Part shown: positions 30,476 through 39,579 of the stretch, in pieces
How the letters are laid out: every line of letters begins with the position of its first letter
Numbering within the stretch: position 1 is the first letter of the stretch
Source of the DNA: Microbispora hainanensis
Lineage (GTDB): Bacteria > Actinomycetota > Actinomycetes > Streptosporangiales > Streptosporangiaceae
Assembly (NCBI RefSeq): GCF_036186745.1
Contig: NZ_CP108086.1
Location: 4,898,001-4,962,000 of the forward strand
Length of the DNA stretch: 64,000 nt
Direction of reading: 5' to 3'
Notes under the pieces: generated by a model
Told to the model about the DNA's origin: nothing
Databases searched by the model: none
The model's input: the letters and a program-made list of their open reading frames with translations, nothing else
Position numbers and translations under genes: made by a program

Positions 30476-32466
30476 ACCGGACGGTACGACTGACCGCCGC
30501 GGCGCTCTGCGCGGCCGTCGGCGCACTCGTCGTCGCGATGGTGCTCGGCGGTGCCGCGACCCCGCGCATCATCCCCGGCCTGCCCGACGAGGGCACCCTG
30601 ACGCGCTGGATGCTGCCGCTGTCGAAGCTCGGGATGGACGTCTCCGGCGTCCTGACCGTGGGCCTTCTGACGGCTGCCGCGGCGTTCCTGCCCAACGACA
30701 AGGGCCTGCTCGGCAAACAGGCGCAGAGTTACGTGAAGGGCGCGTCGTGGTCCGCGCTGGCCTGGGCGGTCGCCGCGGCGGTGGCCCTGGTCTTCAGCCT
30801 GTCGGAGACCCTCGGCGCGCCGGTGGGCCAGATCCTCGCCGGCAACGAGCTGACCAGCTATGCGAGCCAGGTGCCGCAGGGCATCGCGCTGACCCTGGTC
30901 GTGCTGTTCGCCGTCGCCATCGCGCTGTTCGCCCGGGGCGCGATCACGGCGGGCGCCGCCGGGGGCCTGCTGGTCTTCGCGCTCGTGACGCTGCTGCCGC
31001 CCGCGCTCACCGGGCACTCCTCCTCCTCGCCCAACCACGGTCTCGCCACGACCTCGGTGGCCATGCACCTGCTCTTCCTGGCCCTGTGGGTGGGTGGCCT
31101 CGGGGTGGTCTGCCTGCACGCGCTACGCGGGCGCCCCCTCCTGGACGTCGCCGCCGCGCGTTTCTCCCGGATGGCGCTGTGGTGCTTCGTCGGCGTCGGC
31201 GTCTCCGGGCTCGCCGCCGCCGCCTCGCGCCTCACCTCGGTCGGCGAGCTGTTCACCTCAAGCTACGGCCTGCTCCTGCTGGCCAAAATCATCGCGTTCT
31301 GCGTGCTCGGGTTCTTCGGCTGGCGCCACCGCGGCCGTACGCTGCCGAAGGTGTCGGAGGGGGAGCCGCACGCCTTCCTCCGCCTCGCCCTCGGCGAGGT
31401 TCTGCTGATGGGAGCGACGATCGGCCTGGCCGTGGCGCTGTCCCGGACCGCCCCGCCGCCCGTCGACACGCCGGTCGACCGGGCCTTCGAGCTGCTCGGC
31501 TACCTGATCCCGCCGCCGCTGACGGTCGCGAACCTGCTGACGCTCTGGTGGTTCGACCTGTTCTTCGCCGTGCTCGCGGTCATCATGGCCGGCCTGTACG
31601 GCGCGGGCGTCGTACGGCTGGCCCGCCGGGGCGACCGGTGGCCCATGGGCCGCACGATCAGCTGGTACATCGGCGTCGTCATCCTCGTTTTCAGCACGCA
31701 GAGCGGCGTGGCGCGCTATTCGCCCGTGCTGTTCAGCGTGCACATGACCGAGCACATGGTCCTGTCGATGCTGGTCCCGATCTTCCTGGTGCTCGGCGCG
31801 CCGGTCACGCTGGCGCTGCGCGCGCTCAAGCCCGCCGTCCGCCGGGGCGATCGAGGCCCGCGCGAGTGGCTCATGGTGATCTTGCACAGCAGGATCATGA
31901 AGTTCTTCAGCCACCCCGCCATCGCGACCGCGATCTTCGTGGCGTCGACCTTCGTGCTGTACTTCACCCCGCTGTTCGCCGCGGCGATGGAGGAGCACCT
32001 CGGTCACATCGCGATGACCGTGCACTTCCTGCTGAGCGGCTCGCTGTTCTTCTGGGTGATCATCGGTGTCGACCCGGCGCCGTACAAGCTGCCCTACTAT
32101 GGGCGGCTGCTGCTGCTCATGGTGACCATGCCGTTCCACGCGTTCTTCGGGATCGCCCTGATGAGCATGGGGTCGGTGCTGGCATCCAGTTACTACGACC
32201 AGCTCGGGCGCACCTGGGGCTCCTCCTCGCTGGTCGACCAGCAGATGGGCGGCGGCATCGCCTGGGCCTTCGGCGAGATCCCCACGCTGATCGTGCTGCT
32301 CGCGCTCGGCTTCCAGTGGTGGCGCGACGACGAGCGCGTCGCGCGCCGTGCCGACCGCAGGGCCGACGCCGCGGCCGCCAAGTCCGGCGGCACGGGGGAC
32401 GCGGAGCTGGACGCCTACAACGACTACCTGGCGAAGCTGAACAGGCGGGACAGGGCCGCCGAGTAG
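30472..32466 (+). CDS. CopD-CtaG fusion, copper transport/cytochrome oxidase assembly membrane protein
   Basis: 664 residues with about 15-16 membrane helices. The first half (to about 320) is CopD-like, including the conserved HLLFLALWVGGLGVVCLHA helix. The second half (about 345-620) is a caa3-type CtaG domain with FSVHMTEHMVLSMLVPIFLV and HFLLSGSLFFWVIIGVDP, whose histidines probably bind copper for oxidase assembly. The fusion is common in actinomycetes. GTG start overlapping the copC stop; a charged C-terminal tail is cytoplasmic. Likely works with CopC to bring copper across the membrane for the respiratory oxidase. Confidence 0.92.
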   Translation: MNRTVRLTAAALCAAVGALVVAMVLGGAATPRIIPGLPDEGTLTRWMLPLSKLGMDVSGVLTVGLLTAAAAFLPNDKGLLGKQAQSYVKGASWSALAWAVAAAVALVFSLSETLGAPVGQILAGNELTSYASQVPQGIALTLVVLFAVAIALFARGAITAGAAGGLLVFALVTLLPPALTGHSSSSPNHGLATTSVAMHLLFLALWVGGLGVVCLHALRGRPLLDVAAARFSRMALWCFVGVGVSGLAAAASRLTSVGELFTSSYGLLLLAKIIAFCVLGFFGWRHRGRTLPKVSEGEPHAFLRLALGEVLLMGATIGLAVALSRTAPPPVDTPVDRAFELLGYLIPPPLTVANLLTLWWFDLFFAVLAVIMAGLYGAGVVRLARRGDRWPMGRTISWYIGVVILVFSTQSGVARYSPVLFSVHMTEHMVLSMLVPIFLVLGAPVTLALRALKPAVRRGDRGPREWLMVILHSRIMKFFSHPAIATAIFVASTFVLYFTPLFAAAMEEHLGHIAMTVHFLLSGSLFFWVIIGVDPAPYKLPYYGRLLLLMVTMPFHAFFGIALMSMGSVLASSYYDQLGRTWGSSSLVDQQMGGGIAWAFGEIPTLIVLLALGFQWWRDDERVARRADRRADAAAAKSGGTGDAELDAYNDYLAKLNRRDRAAE

Positions 32467-32580
32467 GGCCGCCGGTGGTCGGTCGCCGAATAGGCCACCG
32501 GCAGCCGGAGGTCCGTGCCGTCGGTCTGCGTCCCCGCCGTGGGCCTGTGTCCCCGCCGTGGGCCTGTGTCCCCGCCGAGG
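32464..32580. repeat. stop-codon echo and 19-bp tandem repeats after the CopD-CtaG gene
   Basis: The end of the gene is imperfectly repeated 27 bp later, giving an in-frame second TAG (32464 and 32491). From 32526 a separate 19-bp unit CTGTGTCCCCGCCGTGGGC occurs three times. No gene lies in 32467-32740. Confidence 0.8.
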
Positions 32581-32687
32581 CCCGCGACCTCAAGCACCCA
32601 CGCGGCACCTCGCGGAGCACAGGAGCGCAGCCGGTGGGAGCACCTGGGGATGCCTCAGGCGCCTGCGCGACGCCTCGGGAAGACGCC

Positions 32688-32722
32688 GTGGCGCTTCGCC
32701 GGAAACACCGGCGAAGCGCCAC
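32688..32722. terminator. bidirectional terminator between CopD-CtaG and map genes
   Basis: A perfect 15-bp stem GTGGCGCTTCGCCGG with its complement and a 5-nt AAACA loop (32703-32707), 18 bp from the map stop. Serves the two convergent genes. Confidence 0.85.
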
Positions 32723-32740
32723 GAAACCGCTCCGACGTCC

Positions 32741-33589
32741 TTACGGGAGGGTGAGGATCTCGTAGCCCGACTCGGTCACCACGAGGGTGTGCTCGAACTG
32801 CGCGGTTCGCTTGCGGTCCTTGGTCACCGCGGTCCACTTGTCGGGCCAGATCTCGTAGTCGATCGTGCCGAGCGTGAGCATCGGCTCGATCGTGAACGTC
32901 ATCCCCGGCACCAGGGTCACCGACAGCGAGGGGTCGTCGTAGTGGGGGACGATGAGCCCGGAGTGGAACGAGGTCGAGATGCCGTGCCCGGTGAAGTCGC
33001 GGACGACGCCGTAGCCGAAGCGCTTGGCGTACGCCTCGATCACCCGGCCGACGATGTTGAGCTGGCGGCCCGGCGCCACGGCCTTGATCGCCCGCATCAT
33101 CGCCTCGCGGGTCCGCTCGACCAGCAGGCGCGACTCCTCGTCGACCTCGCCGACGAGGAAGGTGGCGTCGGTGTCGCCGTGCACGCCGCCGATGTAGGCG
33201 GTGATGTCCACGTTGACGATGTCGCCGTCGCGCAGCACGGTGTCGTCCGGGATGCCGTGGCAGATCACCTCGTTGATCGAGGTGCACAGCGACTTGGGGT
33301 AGCCGCGGTAGCCGAGCGTCGAGGGGTAGGCGCCGTGGTCGCAGAGGAACTCGTGCCCGATGCGGTCGAGTTCGTCCGTCGTCACGCCGGGGGCGACGTG
33401 CCTGCCGACCTCTTCGAGCGCCTGCGCGGCGATCCGGCCCGCGATCCGCATCTTCTCGATGGTCTCGGGGGTCTGGACGTCGCTGCCGCCCTTCTTGGGC
33501 TCGGCCTTCCCCACGTACTCGGGCCGGGGGATGTGGGCGGGAACCTTGCGAATGGGCGAGATTCGCCCGGGGCGGAGCAGCGTGGTCAT
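32741..33589 (-). CDS. map: methionine aminopeptidase, type I
   Basis: 282 residues. Removes the initiator methionine from nascent proteins. All five metal ligands are visible: Asp in VNVDITAYI, Asp in HGDTDATF, His in FTGHGIS, Glu in FTIEPML and Glu in QFEHTLVV; the substrate His is in EVICHGIP. An N-terminal extension of about 35 residues with PRPEYVGK is the form found in the second, longer actinobacterial enzyme. Divergent from a 58-residue conserved protein gene, ends at a shared terminator with the CopD-CtaG gene. Confidence 0.95.
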   Translation of the reverse strand: MTTLLRPGRISPIRKVPAHIPRPEYVGKAEPKKGGSDVQTPETIEKMRIAGRIAAQALEEVGRHVAPGVTTDELDRIGHEFLCDHGAYPSTLGYRGYPKSLCTSINEVICHGIPDDTVLRDGDIVNVDITAYIGGVHGDTDATFLVGEVDEESRLLVERTREAMMRAIKAVAPGRQLNIVGRVIEAYAKRFGYGVVRDFTGHGISTSFHSGLIVPHYDDPSLSVTLVPGMTFTIEPMLTLGTIDYEIWPDKWTAVTKDRKRTAQFEHTLVVTESGYEILTLP

Positions 33590-33632
33590 GCGGCCAAGTC
33601 TAGTTGCGCGTCAAGGGGGCACGATTAAGGAC

Positions 33633-33809
33633 GTGAGCGATCAATGGTGGTTCTGCCTGAAGCACATGAGCGTCGAGCCCGAGAGGGGCTGCCCGAACAA
33701 GGACCGGCTCGGTCCCTATGACTCCCGCGACGCCGCCGCCAACGCCCTTCAGACGGCGGCCGAGCGCAACAAGCGCTGGACCGAGCAGGACAAGGACTGG
33801 GACGACTGA
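33633..33809 (+). CDS. small conserved actinobacterial protein with SPOR-like motif
   Basis: 58 residues, Trp/Asp/Glu-rich, with WWFCLKHMSVEPERGCP at the start and LGPYDSRDAAANAL in the middle, which resembles the LGPY/F-x-S-x-x-x-A core of SPOR motifs. I recall similar short proteins beside map in other actinomycetes, which supports it being real; their role is unknown. Two cysteines could bind metal or form a disulphide. GTG start 44 bp from the divergent map start; the ribosome site is weak (AAGGA too close, GGGGG too far), so a short leader is possible. Confidence 0.75.
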   Translation: MSDQWWFCLKHMSVEPERGCPNKDRLGPYDSRDAAANALQTAAERNKRWTEQDKDWDD

Positions 33810-33843
33810 CCCCCTGACACGGGCCCGGGCCCGGTCCTCAGGA

Positions 33844-33983
33844 ACCTGTCGGGCAAGGCTTCGGCACCTCTGCGTGAGCCCCGCCTCCGGCACCTTCACC
33901 CATGCCCGGGCCTCCGGCACCTGTTATGGGCAAGGCCACGGCACGTCTGCGTGAGCCCTGCCTCCGATACTTCACCCGGGCCC
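33844..33983. repeat. imperfect direct repeat of about 65 bp, two copies
   Basis: Copy A (33844-33911) and copy B (33919-33983) share most positions, including the cores GGGCAAGG and CTGCGTGAGCC. Read on the minus strand the unit carries a TGA in a CCGGGTGAA context resembling the stop of the adjacent membrane-protein gene (33999), 27 bp away in frame. No gene is in this spacer. Confidence 0.75.
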
Positions 33984-33998
33984 TGTTCGTTCGCCCTT

Positions 33999-34289
33999 TC
34001 ACCGTCCGGGCGCCGGTGCGGCCTCGGCCGCCTGCCGCCGGGCCGTCGCGCGGCGGGCGACGAGCCGGCCGAGCGTCCAGACGCCGATGCCGCTCCACAC
34101 CAGGTTGAGGCCCGCCGAGGGCCAGGCCGAGTAGTACGCGCTGTTGATCATCAAGGTGGCCGCCCCGCCGAAGTTGAGCAGCTGGTAGGGCAGCCCGTCC
34201 GCGGACATCCTGCCGGACGACACCAGCGCGTACGCGAGCAGGAGGACGACGGCGCCCATGGTGCCGATGATCGTGATGAAGGTGGACAT
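33999..34289 (-). CDS. small membrane protein, CBU_0592-like
   Basis: About 96 residues with three hydrophobic helices: ITIIGTMGAVVLLLAYALVS, LLNFGGAATLMINSAYYSAW and a shorter third with GLNLVWSGIGVWTLG. The YALVSSGRMSADGLPYQLLNFGGA stretch is typical of the CBU_0592 family, whose function is unknown. ATG at 34289 is taken as start because the family begins close to the first helix; an in-frame GTG at 34313 is possible. Divergent from a LysR-type regulator, so it may be its target. Confidence 0.7.
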   Translation of the reverse strand: MSTFITIIGTMGAVVLLLAYALVSSGRMSADGLPYQLLNFGGAATLMINSAYYSAWPSAGLNLVWSGIGVWTLGRLVARRATARRQAAEAAPAPGR

Positions 34290-34366
34290 CAGGACGGTTC
34301 GCCATCCACGCACATGGTCATGACCCGATGATCCTGCCCGCGGAGAGTGTAGGGCAAGTGAAGGAT

Positions 34367-34385
34367 TCTTAAACCGAACATAAGA
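34367..34385. promoter_or_regulatory. candidate LysR-type operator
   Basis: TCTTA-N9-TAAGA, a dyad with the T-N-A ends typical of LysR boxes, lies in the divergent spacer and ends 9 bp before the regulator start. It could give autoregulation and control of the membrane-protein gene. Inferred from geometry. Confidence 0.45.
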
Positions 34386-34393
34386 TCTGCTGC

Positions 34394-35356
34394 ATGGAAA
34401 TCGACCCGCGGCGGCTGCGGATCCTGCACGAGGTGTCCCGCAGAGGCGGCGTCATGAAGGCCGCTGAGTCGCTGCACCTCACGTCCTCGGCCGTCTCCCA
34501 GCAGCTCGCCCAGCTCGAACGGGAGGTCGGCCTCGCGCTGTTCGACCGGTCGCAGCGCAGGGTCACGCTGACCCCCGCCGGGCGGGTGCTCGCCGCGTAC
34601 GCCGAGCGCATCGAGGAGCAGCTCGCCGAGGCGAGGCACGAGCTCAACCGCTTCGCCGAGCGGCTGTCCGGGCCGGTCACCATCGCGGCGTTCCCCACCG
34701 TGATCCGGCATCTGCTCGTCCCCGCGCTGCGCGAGCTGGCCGTACGGCACCCGCGGATCACACCGGTGATCCAGGAGCTGTTCGGGCCGGGCGCGGTGCA
34801 GGAGCTGCGCCTCGGCGGCGTGGACCTGGTCGTGACCGAACGGGACATGAGCCAGCCGGCCGCGTCGCTGCCGTCGATGTCGCGGCACCGCCTCTATGAC
34901 GACGAATACCGCATCGTCGCCCCGCCGTCGTGGGACGAGGTGCCGGCCACCGTCGCCGACCTGGTGGACCTGCCGTGGGTGGCGGGAGTGCCCGACCAGG
35001 CGTGCGGGCAGGCGCTCGAACGGCTCGCCCAGCTCCACGGGTTCGTCCCGCGCCGCGTGCACCTGATCGCGGAGTTCCCGCCCGTGCTCGGGCTGGTGTC
35101 GGCGGGGCACGGGGTGGCGATCGTGCCGTCGCTGGCGCTGCTCGACGTGCCGCCGGGCGAGGTGGTGGTCACCGGCATCCGCGGCGTGGGCACCCGCAGG
35201 ATCGAGGCGCTGACCAGGGTGAGCCGTACGACGTCGGGGGAGCCCGACGCCATGCAGGCCGTGGTGATCGAGGTGCTGCGCGAGGTGGCCGACGCGGTGG
35301 ACCGGCGCGTGCGCGAGCTCAGCCGCGCCCCGATCGACTCGTCGCCCGCGTCCTGA
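34394..35356 (+). CDS. LysR-family transcriptional regulator
   Basis: 320 residues. N-terminal helix-turn-helix (MEIDPRRLRILHEVSRRGG, SLHLTSSAVSQQLAQLE, GLALFDRSQRRVTLTPAG) followed by the two-lobed ligand-binding domain (PVTIAAFPTVIRHLLVPALR to about residue 290). The ATG is only 8 bp after a dyad and lacks a ribosome site, so the message may be nearly leaderless. Ligand and targets are unknown; the divergent CBU_0592-like gene is the first candidate. The stop codon is echoed downstream by imperfect repeats. Confidence 0.92.
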   Translation: MEIDPRRLRILHEVSRRGGVMKAAESLHLTSSAVSQQLAQLEREVGLALFDRSQRRVTLTPAGRVLAAYAERIEEQLAEARHELNRFAERLSGPVTIAAFPTVIRHLLVPALRELAVRHPRITPVIQELFGPGAVQELRLGGVDLVVTERDMSQPAASLPSMSRHRLYDDEYRIVAPPSWDEVPATVADLVDLPWVAGVPDQACGQALERLAQLHGFVPRRVHLIAEFPPVLGLVSAGHGVAIVPSLALLDVPPGEVVVTGIRGVGTRRIEALTRVSRTTSGEPDAMQAVVIEVLREVADAVDRRVRELSRAPIDSSPAS

Positions 35357-35500
35357 CCGACGCCCGCCCGCCGCCCCGCTCGGCTCGCCCGTGTCCTGAC
35401 CTGCCGCCCACGGCCTGAGCCGCCGCTCGCTTCGTGATTTGCCGCCCGCCGCGCCGCTCGGCTCGCCCGCGTCCTGACCGCACCGCCTGCGTCCTGGCCT
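35340..35500. repeat. stop-codon-containing repeats after the LysR gene
   Basis: The gene end CGCCCGCGTCCTGACC recurs with small changes around 35390 and 35466, and shorter TGA-bearing forms lie at 35416 and 35435. Spacing is about 20 or 40 bp. No gene is present between 35357 and 35528. Confidence 0.75.
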
Positions 35501-35528
35501 GTCGCGGGCCGGCCGGTCGCCGGACGCC

Positions 35529-36107
35529 TCAGTCGCTCACGTGGGGGCCGGTGATCCGTTCGGCCAGGCGGGCGAGACGCTCCCGCAGGCCGGGCCGCCG
35601 CACCTCCCCGGCCGCGCTGCTCACCAGGTGCTGCGCCGCGTCGAAGCTCAGGACGGCCCCCTCGGCCGGTATGGCGATTGAGTCGTGGGCCAGGGACTCC
35701 AGCTCGGGGTCGCCGCCGTCGATGGCGAGGATCGTGGCGCCGGTGCGGCGGGCGTCGTCCACGCGTTCGAGCAGGGGCACGGGCGCCCGCTGCTCGGCGA
35801 CCACGAACAGCGTCTCGCCCCGGCCGGCGCTCCGCAGCCGCTCCATCCCGACCCGCAGATGGGCGGGCGCGCCGGGTGGCGGCGCCCAGCGGACCAGCGT
35901 GGGGGAGAGCTGTGCGAGCCCCGACAGCCGGGCCTCGTCGGACAGGTGGGCGGTGACGTGCCACGGCTCGTCCTCGGGGGTGCCGACCACGAGAAGCCCT
36001 CCGGGCGATCGGGTGGCCCGCAGGGCCAGACCGAGCTCCCGGGTGCGTTCGAGCCATCCGGTGGAGGCGAGCACCTCGCGCAGCAGGTTCACCGATGCGG
36101 CGTCCAT
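35529..36107 (-). CDS. conserved hypothetical protein, possibly SIS-like fold
   Basis: 192 residues, soluble, leucine- and alanine-rich. Alternating strands and helices are predicted by eye: GGLLVVGTPEDEPWHVTAHL, RGETLFVVAEQRAPV and RRTGATILAIDGGDPELESL followed by HDSIAIPAEGA. The last two resemble the second half of SIS (phosphosugar-binding) domains, but the usual Ser-rich loop is not obvious, so this is a weak inference. ATG at 36107 is chosen; an in-frame ATG at 36128 is possible. Neither has a clear ribosome site. Divergent from the F420 reductase gene. Confidence 0.65.
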   Translation of the reverse strand: MDAASVNLLREVLASTGWLERTRELGLALRATRSPGGLLVVGTPEDEPWHVTAHLSDEARLSGLAQLSPTLVRWAPPPGAPAHLRVGMERLRSAGRGETLFVVAEQRAPVPLLERVDDARRTGATILAIDGGDPELESLAHDSIAIPAEGAVLSFDAAQHLVSSAAGEVRRPGLRERLARLAERITGPHVSD

Positions 36108-36225
36108 GACCGTTATGGTGCCTGACATGAACGCGTGAGTCCCGCCAATCGGGTCCGTACTTCGAAGACCGCCCTCGCGAGAGCCGGTGGGGACGCCGCG
36201 ACGACCTGCTGGCATGATCTGATTC

Positions 36226-36897
36226 ATGGTTGAGCACACCACCGCAGACCTGCCCGACGTCTCCGCGCTGACCATCGGCATCCTGGGCGGCACCGGCGAC
36301 CAGGGCAAGGGACTGGCCCGCCGGTTCTCGCTGGCCGGGCATACCGTGTTGATCGGCTCGCGCAGCGCCGAGCGCGCGCAGGAGGCGGCCCGCGAGATCG
36401 GCGTACGCGGTGCCGCGAACGCCGAGGTGGCGGCCGAGGCGGACGTCGTGATCGTCGCGGTGCCCTGGGAAGGGCACAAGGCGCTGCTGGAGTCCCTGCG
36501 CGAACCGCTCGCCGGGAAGATCGTCGTGGACTGCGTCAACCCGCTCGGCTTCGACAAGCAGGGGGCGTACGCGCTGCCGGTGGAGGAGGGCAGCGCGGCC
36601 CAGCAGGCGGCGGCGGTGCTGACCGGCAGCCGGGTGGTCGCGGCCTTCCACCACGTGTCGGCGGTGCTGCTGCTCGACCCCGCGGTGGCCGAGATCGACC
36701 TCGACGTGCTCGTGCTCGGCGACGACCGCGAGGCCACCGACGTCGTACGCGCGCTCGCCGGCCGCATCCCCGGCGCGCGCGGGATCTACGCGGGCCGGCT
36801 GCGCAACGCCCACCAGGTCGAGGCGTTCACCGCGAACCTGATCTCGATCAACCGCCGTTACAAGGCCCACGCCGGAATCCGGGTCACCGACGTGTAG
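36226..36897 (+). CDS. npdG: NADPH-dependent F420 reductase
   Basis: 223 residues. Transfers hydride between NADPH and coenzyme F420, feeding F420H2-dependent enzymes of actinomycetes. Rossmann motif IGILGGTGDQGKGLARRFSL near residue 16, NADPH phosphate loop IGSRSAERA near 43, then DVVIVAVPWEGHKAL, VVDCVNPLGFD, the AAFHHVSA block and the C-terminal RNAHQVEAFTANLISIN stretch, all as in FNO enzymes. ATG start without ribosome site, perhaps leaderless. It stands alone between a hypothetical gene and a hydrolase relic. Confidence 0.92.
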   Translation: MVEHTTADLPDVSALTIGILGGTGDQGKGLARRFSLAGHTVLIGSRSAERAQEAAREIGVRGAANAEVAAEADVVIVAVPWEGHKALLESLREPLAGKIVVDCVNPLGFDKQGAYALPVEEGSAAQQAAAVLTGSRVVAAFHHVSAVLLLDPAVAEIDLDVLVLGDDREATDVVRALAGRIPGARGIYAGRLRNAHQVEAFTANLISINRRYKAHAGIRVTDV

Positions 36898-37190
36898 CCA
36901 TCCGCGCTTCGATTGATCGACGGCCGGCCGGCCGTGGACGGGGAGAAGCGTGTCACGTGGCGGTGGCACAGCCCGGCGTTGCTGTGCGCCACGACGGCGA
37001 GCGGCCCGCGTGGCGTGCTCGCCGTCACCTCGCTCACCACCCGCGGCCAGTAGGGCGGCGGACCGGCCGTCACGCCGGTCAGCCGCGGCACCACGGCGGT
37101 GTGCCCGCGCGCCCGCAGGGTCTCGGCGACGGGGGTCCAGGTCGAGGGGCCGACGGAGGGGCTGTGCACGAGGAGGAAGCCGACGTCCAT
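36858..37190 (-). pseudogene. alpha/beta hydrolase relic (N-terminal third)
   Basis: Starts like a hydrolase (MDVGFLLVHSPSVGPSTWTP; VAETLRARGHTAVVP) and keeps homology to the nucleophile elbow VVAHSNAG near residue 70 (about 36972), after which the reading is unrelated and runs into the 3' end of npdG on the other strand. About 170 residues of a normal enzyme are missing. A gene remnant, probably truncated by deletion. Confidence 0.6.
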
Positions 37191-37303
37191 TCCCTCATCC
37201 TCGCCATGGGCGACCGCGGCGGACGCCTTCTCCGCTCGCCGCGTAACCGGTCGTCGGGTGTCTAACCTGACAAGAACGGCCTTTCTAGGTAATTGTGGAC
37301 GCC

Positions 37304-38482
37304 ATGAGCTCCTTGCATCCGGAAACGCGCGTCGTCCATCTGCCCCGGCCCACGCCGGAGGCCAGCACGCCGATCTCCATGCCGATCTACCAGACCTCGG
37401 GATTCGTCTTCGACGACCCGGCCGTCTTCGCCGACGGCATGGGGCGGCCCGACGGGGCGTACGTCTACGGCCGGCTCTCCAACCCCACCGTGCGGGCGCT
37501 GGAGGAGGCGGTCGCCGGCCTTGAGGGCGGCGTGGCCGCCGTGGCCACCGGCTCGGGCATGGGGGCGATCAACGCCGTGCTGCTCGGCCTGCTGAAGTCG
37601 GGCGACCACGTGATCGCCCAGTCGGCGCTGTACGGCGCCACCGCCCAGACGCTCGCCGACCTCGCGGAGCGCTTCGGCGTCGAGGTCACCCGCGTGCCGG
37701 AGGACGACCCCGAGGCCGTACGCGCCGCCGTGCGGCCCACGACGAAGCTGCTGTATCTGGAGACCATCGCCAACCCGATGACGCAGGTGGCCGACCTGCC
37801 GGGGATGTGCGCGGCGGCGCGCGAGGCCGGGATCCTCACCGTGGTCGACAACACCTTCGCGTCGCCGGTCCTGTGCCGCCCCATCGAGCACGGCGCGGAC
37901 ATCGTCGTGCACTCCGTGACCAAGTATCTGTCCGGGCACACCGACGTCGTCGGCGGGATCGCCGTGTTCGCCTCCGAGGACGTGTATCGCCGGGTGTGGT
38001 CGTACGCGGTGGAGCTCGGCGCGACGACCGACCCGTTCGCCGCGTGGCTGACCCTGCGGGGGATGCAGACGCTGCCGCTGCGGATGGAGCGCCACTGCGC
38101 CAACGCCCGCGTGCTCGCGACGCGGCTCGCCGAGCACCCGGCCGTGGCCGCGGTCCACTGGCCGGGCCTGCCGTCCCACCCGTCGCACGAGCTCGCCACC
38201 AAGCTTCTGCCGGACTTCGGCGGCGTGTTCTCCTTCGACCTCGCCGGAGGGCGTGCCGCCGGAGAGGCGTTCATGCGCAACGTGCGGCTCGCACTGCTCG
38301 CGCCCTCGCTCGGCGGCGTGGAGACCCTGATCCTCCACCCGGCCACGACGTCGCACCGTACGGTGAGCGCCGAGGGCCTGGCCGCGGCGGGCATCGGCGA
38401 GGGGACGGTCCGGGTGGCCGTGGGCATCGAGCACGCCGAAGACCTGTGGGCCGACTTCGCCCAGGCGCTCGACGCGATCTGA
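37304..38482 (+). CDS. cystathionine gamma-synthase / methionine gamma-lyase family PLP enzyme
   Basis: 392 residues, fold-type I trans-sulfuration enzyme. The cofactor lysine is in HSVTKYLSGHTDVVGG; YVYGRLSNPTVRALEEAVA and ATGSGMGAINAVLLGLL form the phosphate site, and TVVDNTFASP carries the PLP Asp. The substrate (O-acylhomoserine, cystathionine or methionine) cannot be assigned from the sequence; the protein is often annotated as a trans-sulfuration enzyme in actinomycetes. Start ATG at 37304; an in-frame GTG at 37295 has AGG upstream and is an alternative. Convergent with panB across a strong terminator. Confidence 0.9.
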   Translation: MSSLHPETRVVHLPRPTPEASTPISMPIYQTSGFVFDDPAVFADGMGRPDGAYVYGRLSNPTVRALEEAVAGLEGGVAAVATGSGMGAINAVLLGLLKSGDHVIAQSALYGATAQTLADLAERFGVEVTRVPEDDPEAVRAAVRPTTKLLYLETIANPMTQVADLPGMCAAAREAGILTVVDNTFASPVLCRPIEHGADIVVHSVTKYLSGHTDVVGGIAVFASEDVYRRVWSYAVELGATTDPFAAWLTLRGMQTLPLRMERHCANARVLATRLAEHPAVAAVHWPGLPSHPSHELATKLLPDFGGVFSFDLAGGRAAGEAFMRNVRLALLAPSLGGVETLILHPATTSHRTVSAEGLAAAGIGEGTVRVAVGIEHAEDLWADFAQALDAI

Positions 38483-38494
38483 GGGGTTTCACGG

Positions 38495-38527
38495 GAAGGG
38501 CGGCCGCGGCGTGCGCGGCCGCCCTTC
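38495..38527. terminator. bidirectional terminator between the trans-sulfuration and panB genes
   Basis: A perfect 14-bp stem GAAGGGCGGCCGCG with its complement and a GCGTG loop (38509-38513), placed 13 bp after one stop and 7 bp after the other. Confidence 0.85.
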
Positions 38528-38533
38528 GTGGTG

Positions 38534-39379
38534 TCAGCGGTAGGTGTGCTCGGGCCGGGGGAAGGCGCCGGAGACGACCTCGTCGGCGTACGCGCGGATC
38601 GCCCGGTCCATCTCTCCGGCCAGGTCGAAGTACTTCTTCACGAACTTCGCGGGCTGCGGGGTGAGCCCCATGAGGTCCTGCCAGACGAGGACCTGCGCGT
38701 CGGTGTCGGGCCCGGCCCCGATGCCGACCGTGGGGATGCTCAGCGACGTGGTGACCCGCTGGGCGAGGTCGGCGGGGACGCATTCCAGCACGACGGCGAA
38801 GGCGCCCGCGTGCTCCAGCGCCTTGGCGTCGGCCATGATCTCGTCACCCGCCTGCCCGCGGCCCTGCACCCGGTAGCCGCCGAAGGCGTTGACCGACTGG
38901 GGGGTCAGGCCGATGTGGGCCATGACCGGGATTCCGGCCGACACGAGCATCTCCACCTGAGGGAGGACCCGGTGGCCGCCCTCAAGCTTGACGGCGTGCG
39001 CGCCGGCCTCCTTGATGAAGCGGGCCGCGGTCTCCAGGGCCTGCTGGGGTGAGGCCTGGTAGGAGCCGAACGGCAGGTCGGCCACGACCATCGCCCGCGA
39101 CGAGCCGCGTACGACCGCGGCGGCGAGCGGGATGAGGTCGTCGACCGTGACGGGCAGGGTCGAGTCGTAGCCGTAGACGACCATGGCGGCCGAGTCGCCC
39201 ACGAGCATCACCGGGATGCCCGCCTCGTCGAACACTCGCGCGGTCATGGCGTCGTACGCGGTCACCATCGGCCACTTCTCGTGGCGTTCCTTGGCCGCCG
39301 CGATGTCGCGGACGGTGACTCTGCGCCCTGCGGCCCCGCCGTAGAGGGCGGGCTTGGACACAACGGAAACAGAGGACAT
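38534..39379 (-). CDS. panB: 3-methyl-2-oxobutanoate hydroxymethyltransferase
   Basis: 281 residues. First committed enzyme of pantothenate synthesis: adds a hydroxymethyl group from methylene-tetrahydrofolate to alpha-ketoisovalerate. Conserved: [37 protein letters not shown] (Mg-binding Asp), [19 protein letters not shown] and [25 protein letters not shown] site precedes the ATG by 5 bp. Monocistronic here; panC and panD are not in the window. Confidence 0.96.
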   Translation of the reverse strand: MSSVSVVSKPALYGGAAGRRVTVRDIAAAKERHEKWPMVTAYDAMTARVFDEAGIPVMLVGDSAAMVVYGYDSTLPVTVDDLIPLAAAVVRGSSRAMVVADLPFGSYQASPQQALETAARFIKEAGAHAVKLEGGHRVLPQVEMLVSAGIPVMAHIGLTPQSVNAFGGYRVQGRGQAGDEIMADAKALEHAGAFAVVLECVPADLAQRVTTSLSIPTVGIGAGPDTDAQVLVWQDLMGLTPQPAKFVKKYFDLAGEMDRAIRAYADEVVSGAFPRPEHTYR

Positions 39380-39579
39380 GGCTACCTCCAGGCCTCGTGG
39401 CGCCCCTGTGGCGTCCCCGGACAGTCAGATCATTGCATGCCGCCATGGGCTGGAACACCCCCATACGGGCGCCGTAATCCGGGCGCCGACGAGTGGGACT
39501 AAAGGGACGAAAGAGGCGACCCGGCGGCAGAAATGTCCGAGCCACCCGGCACAATGCCATGCGGAGGTAAGGAACCACG

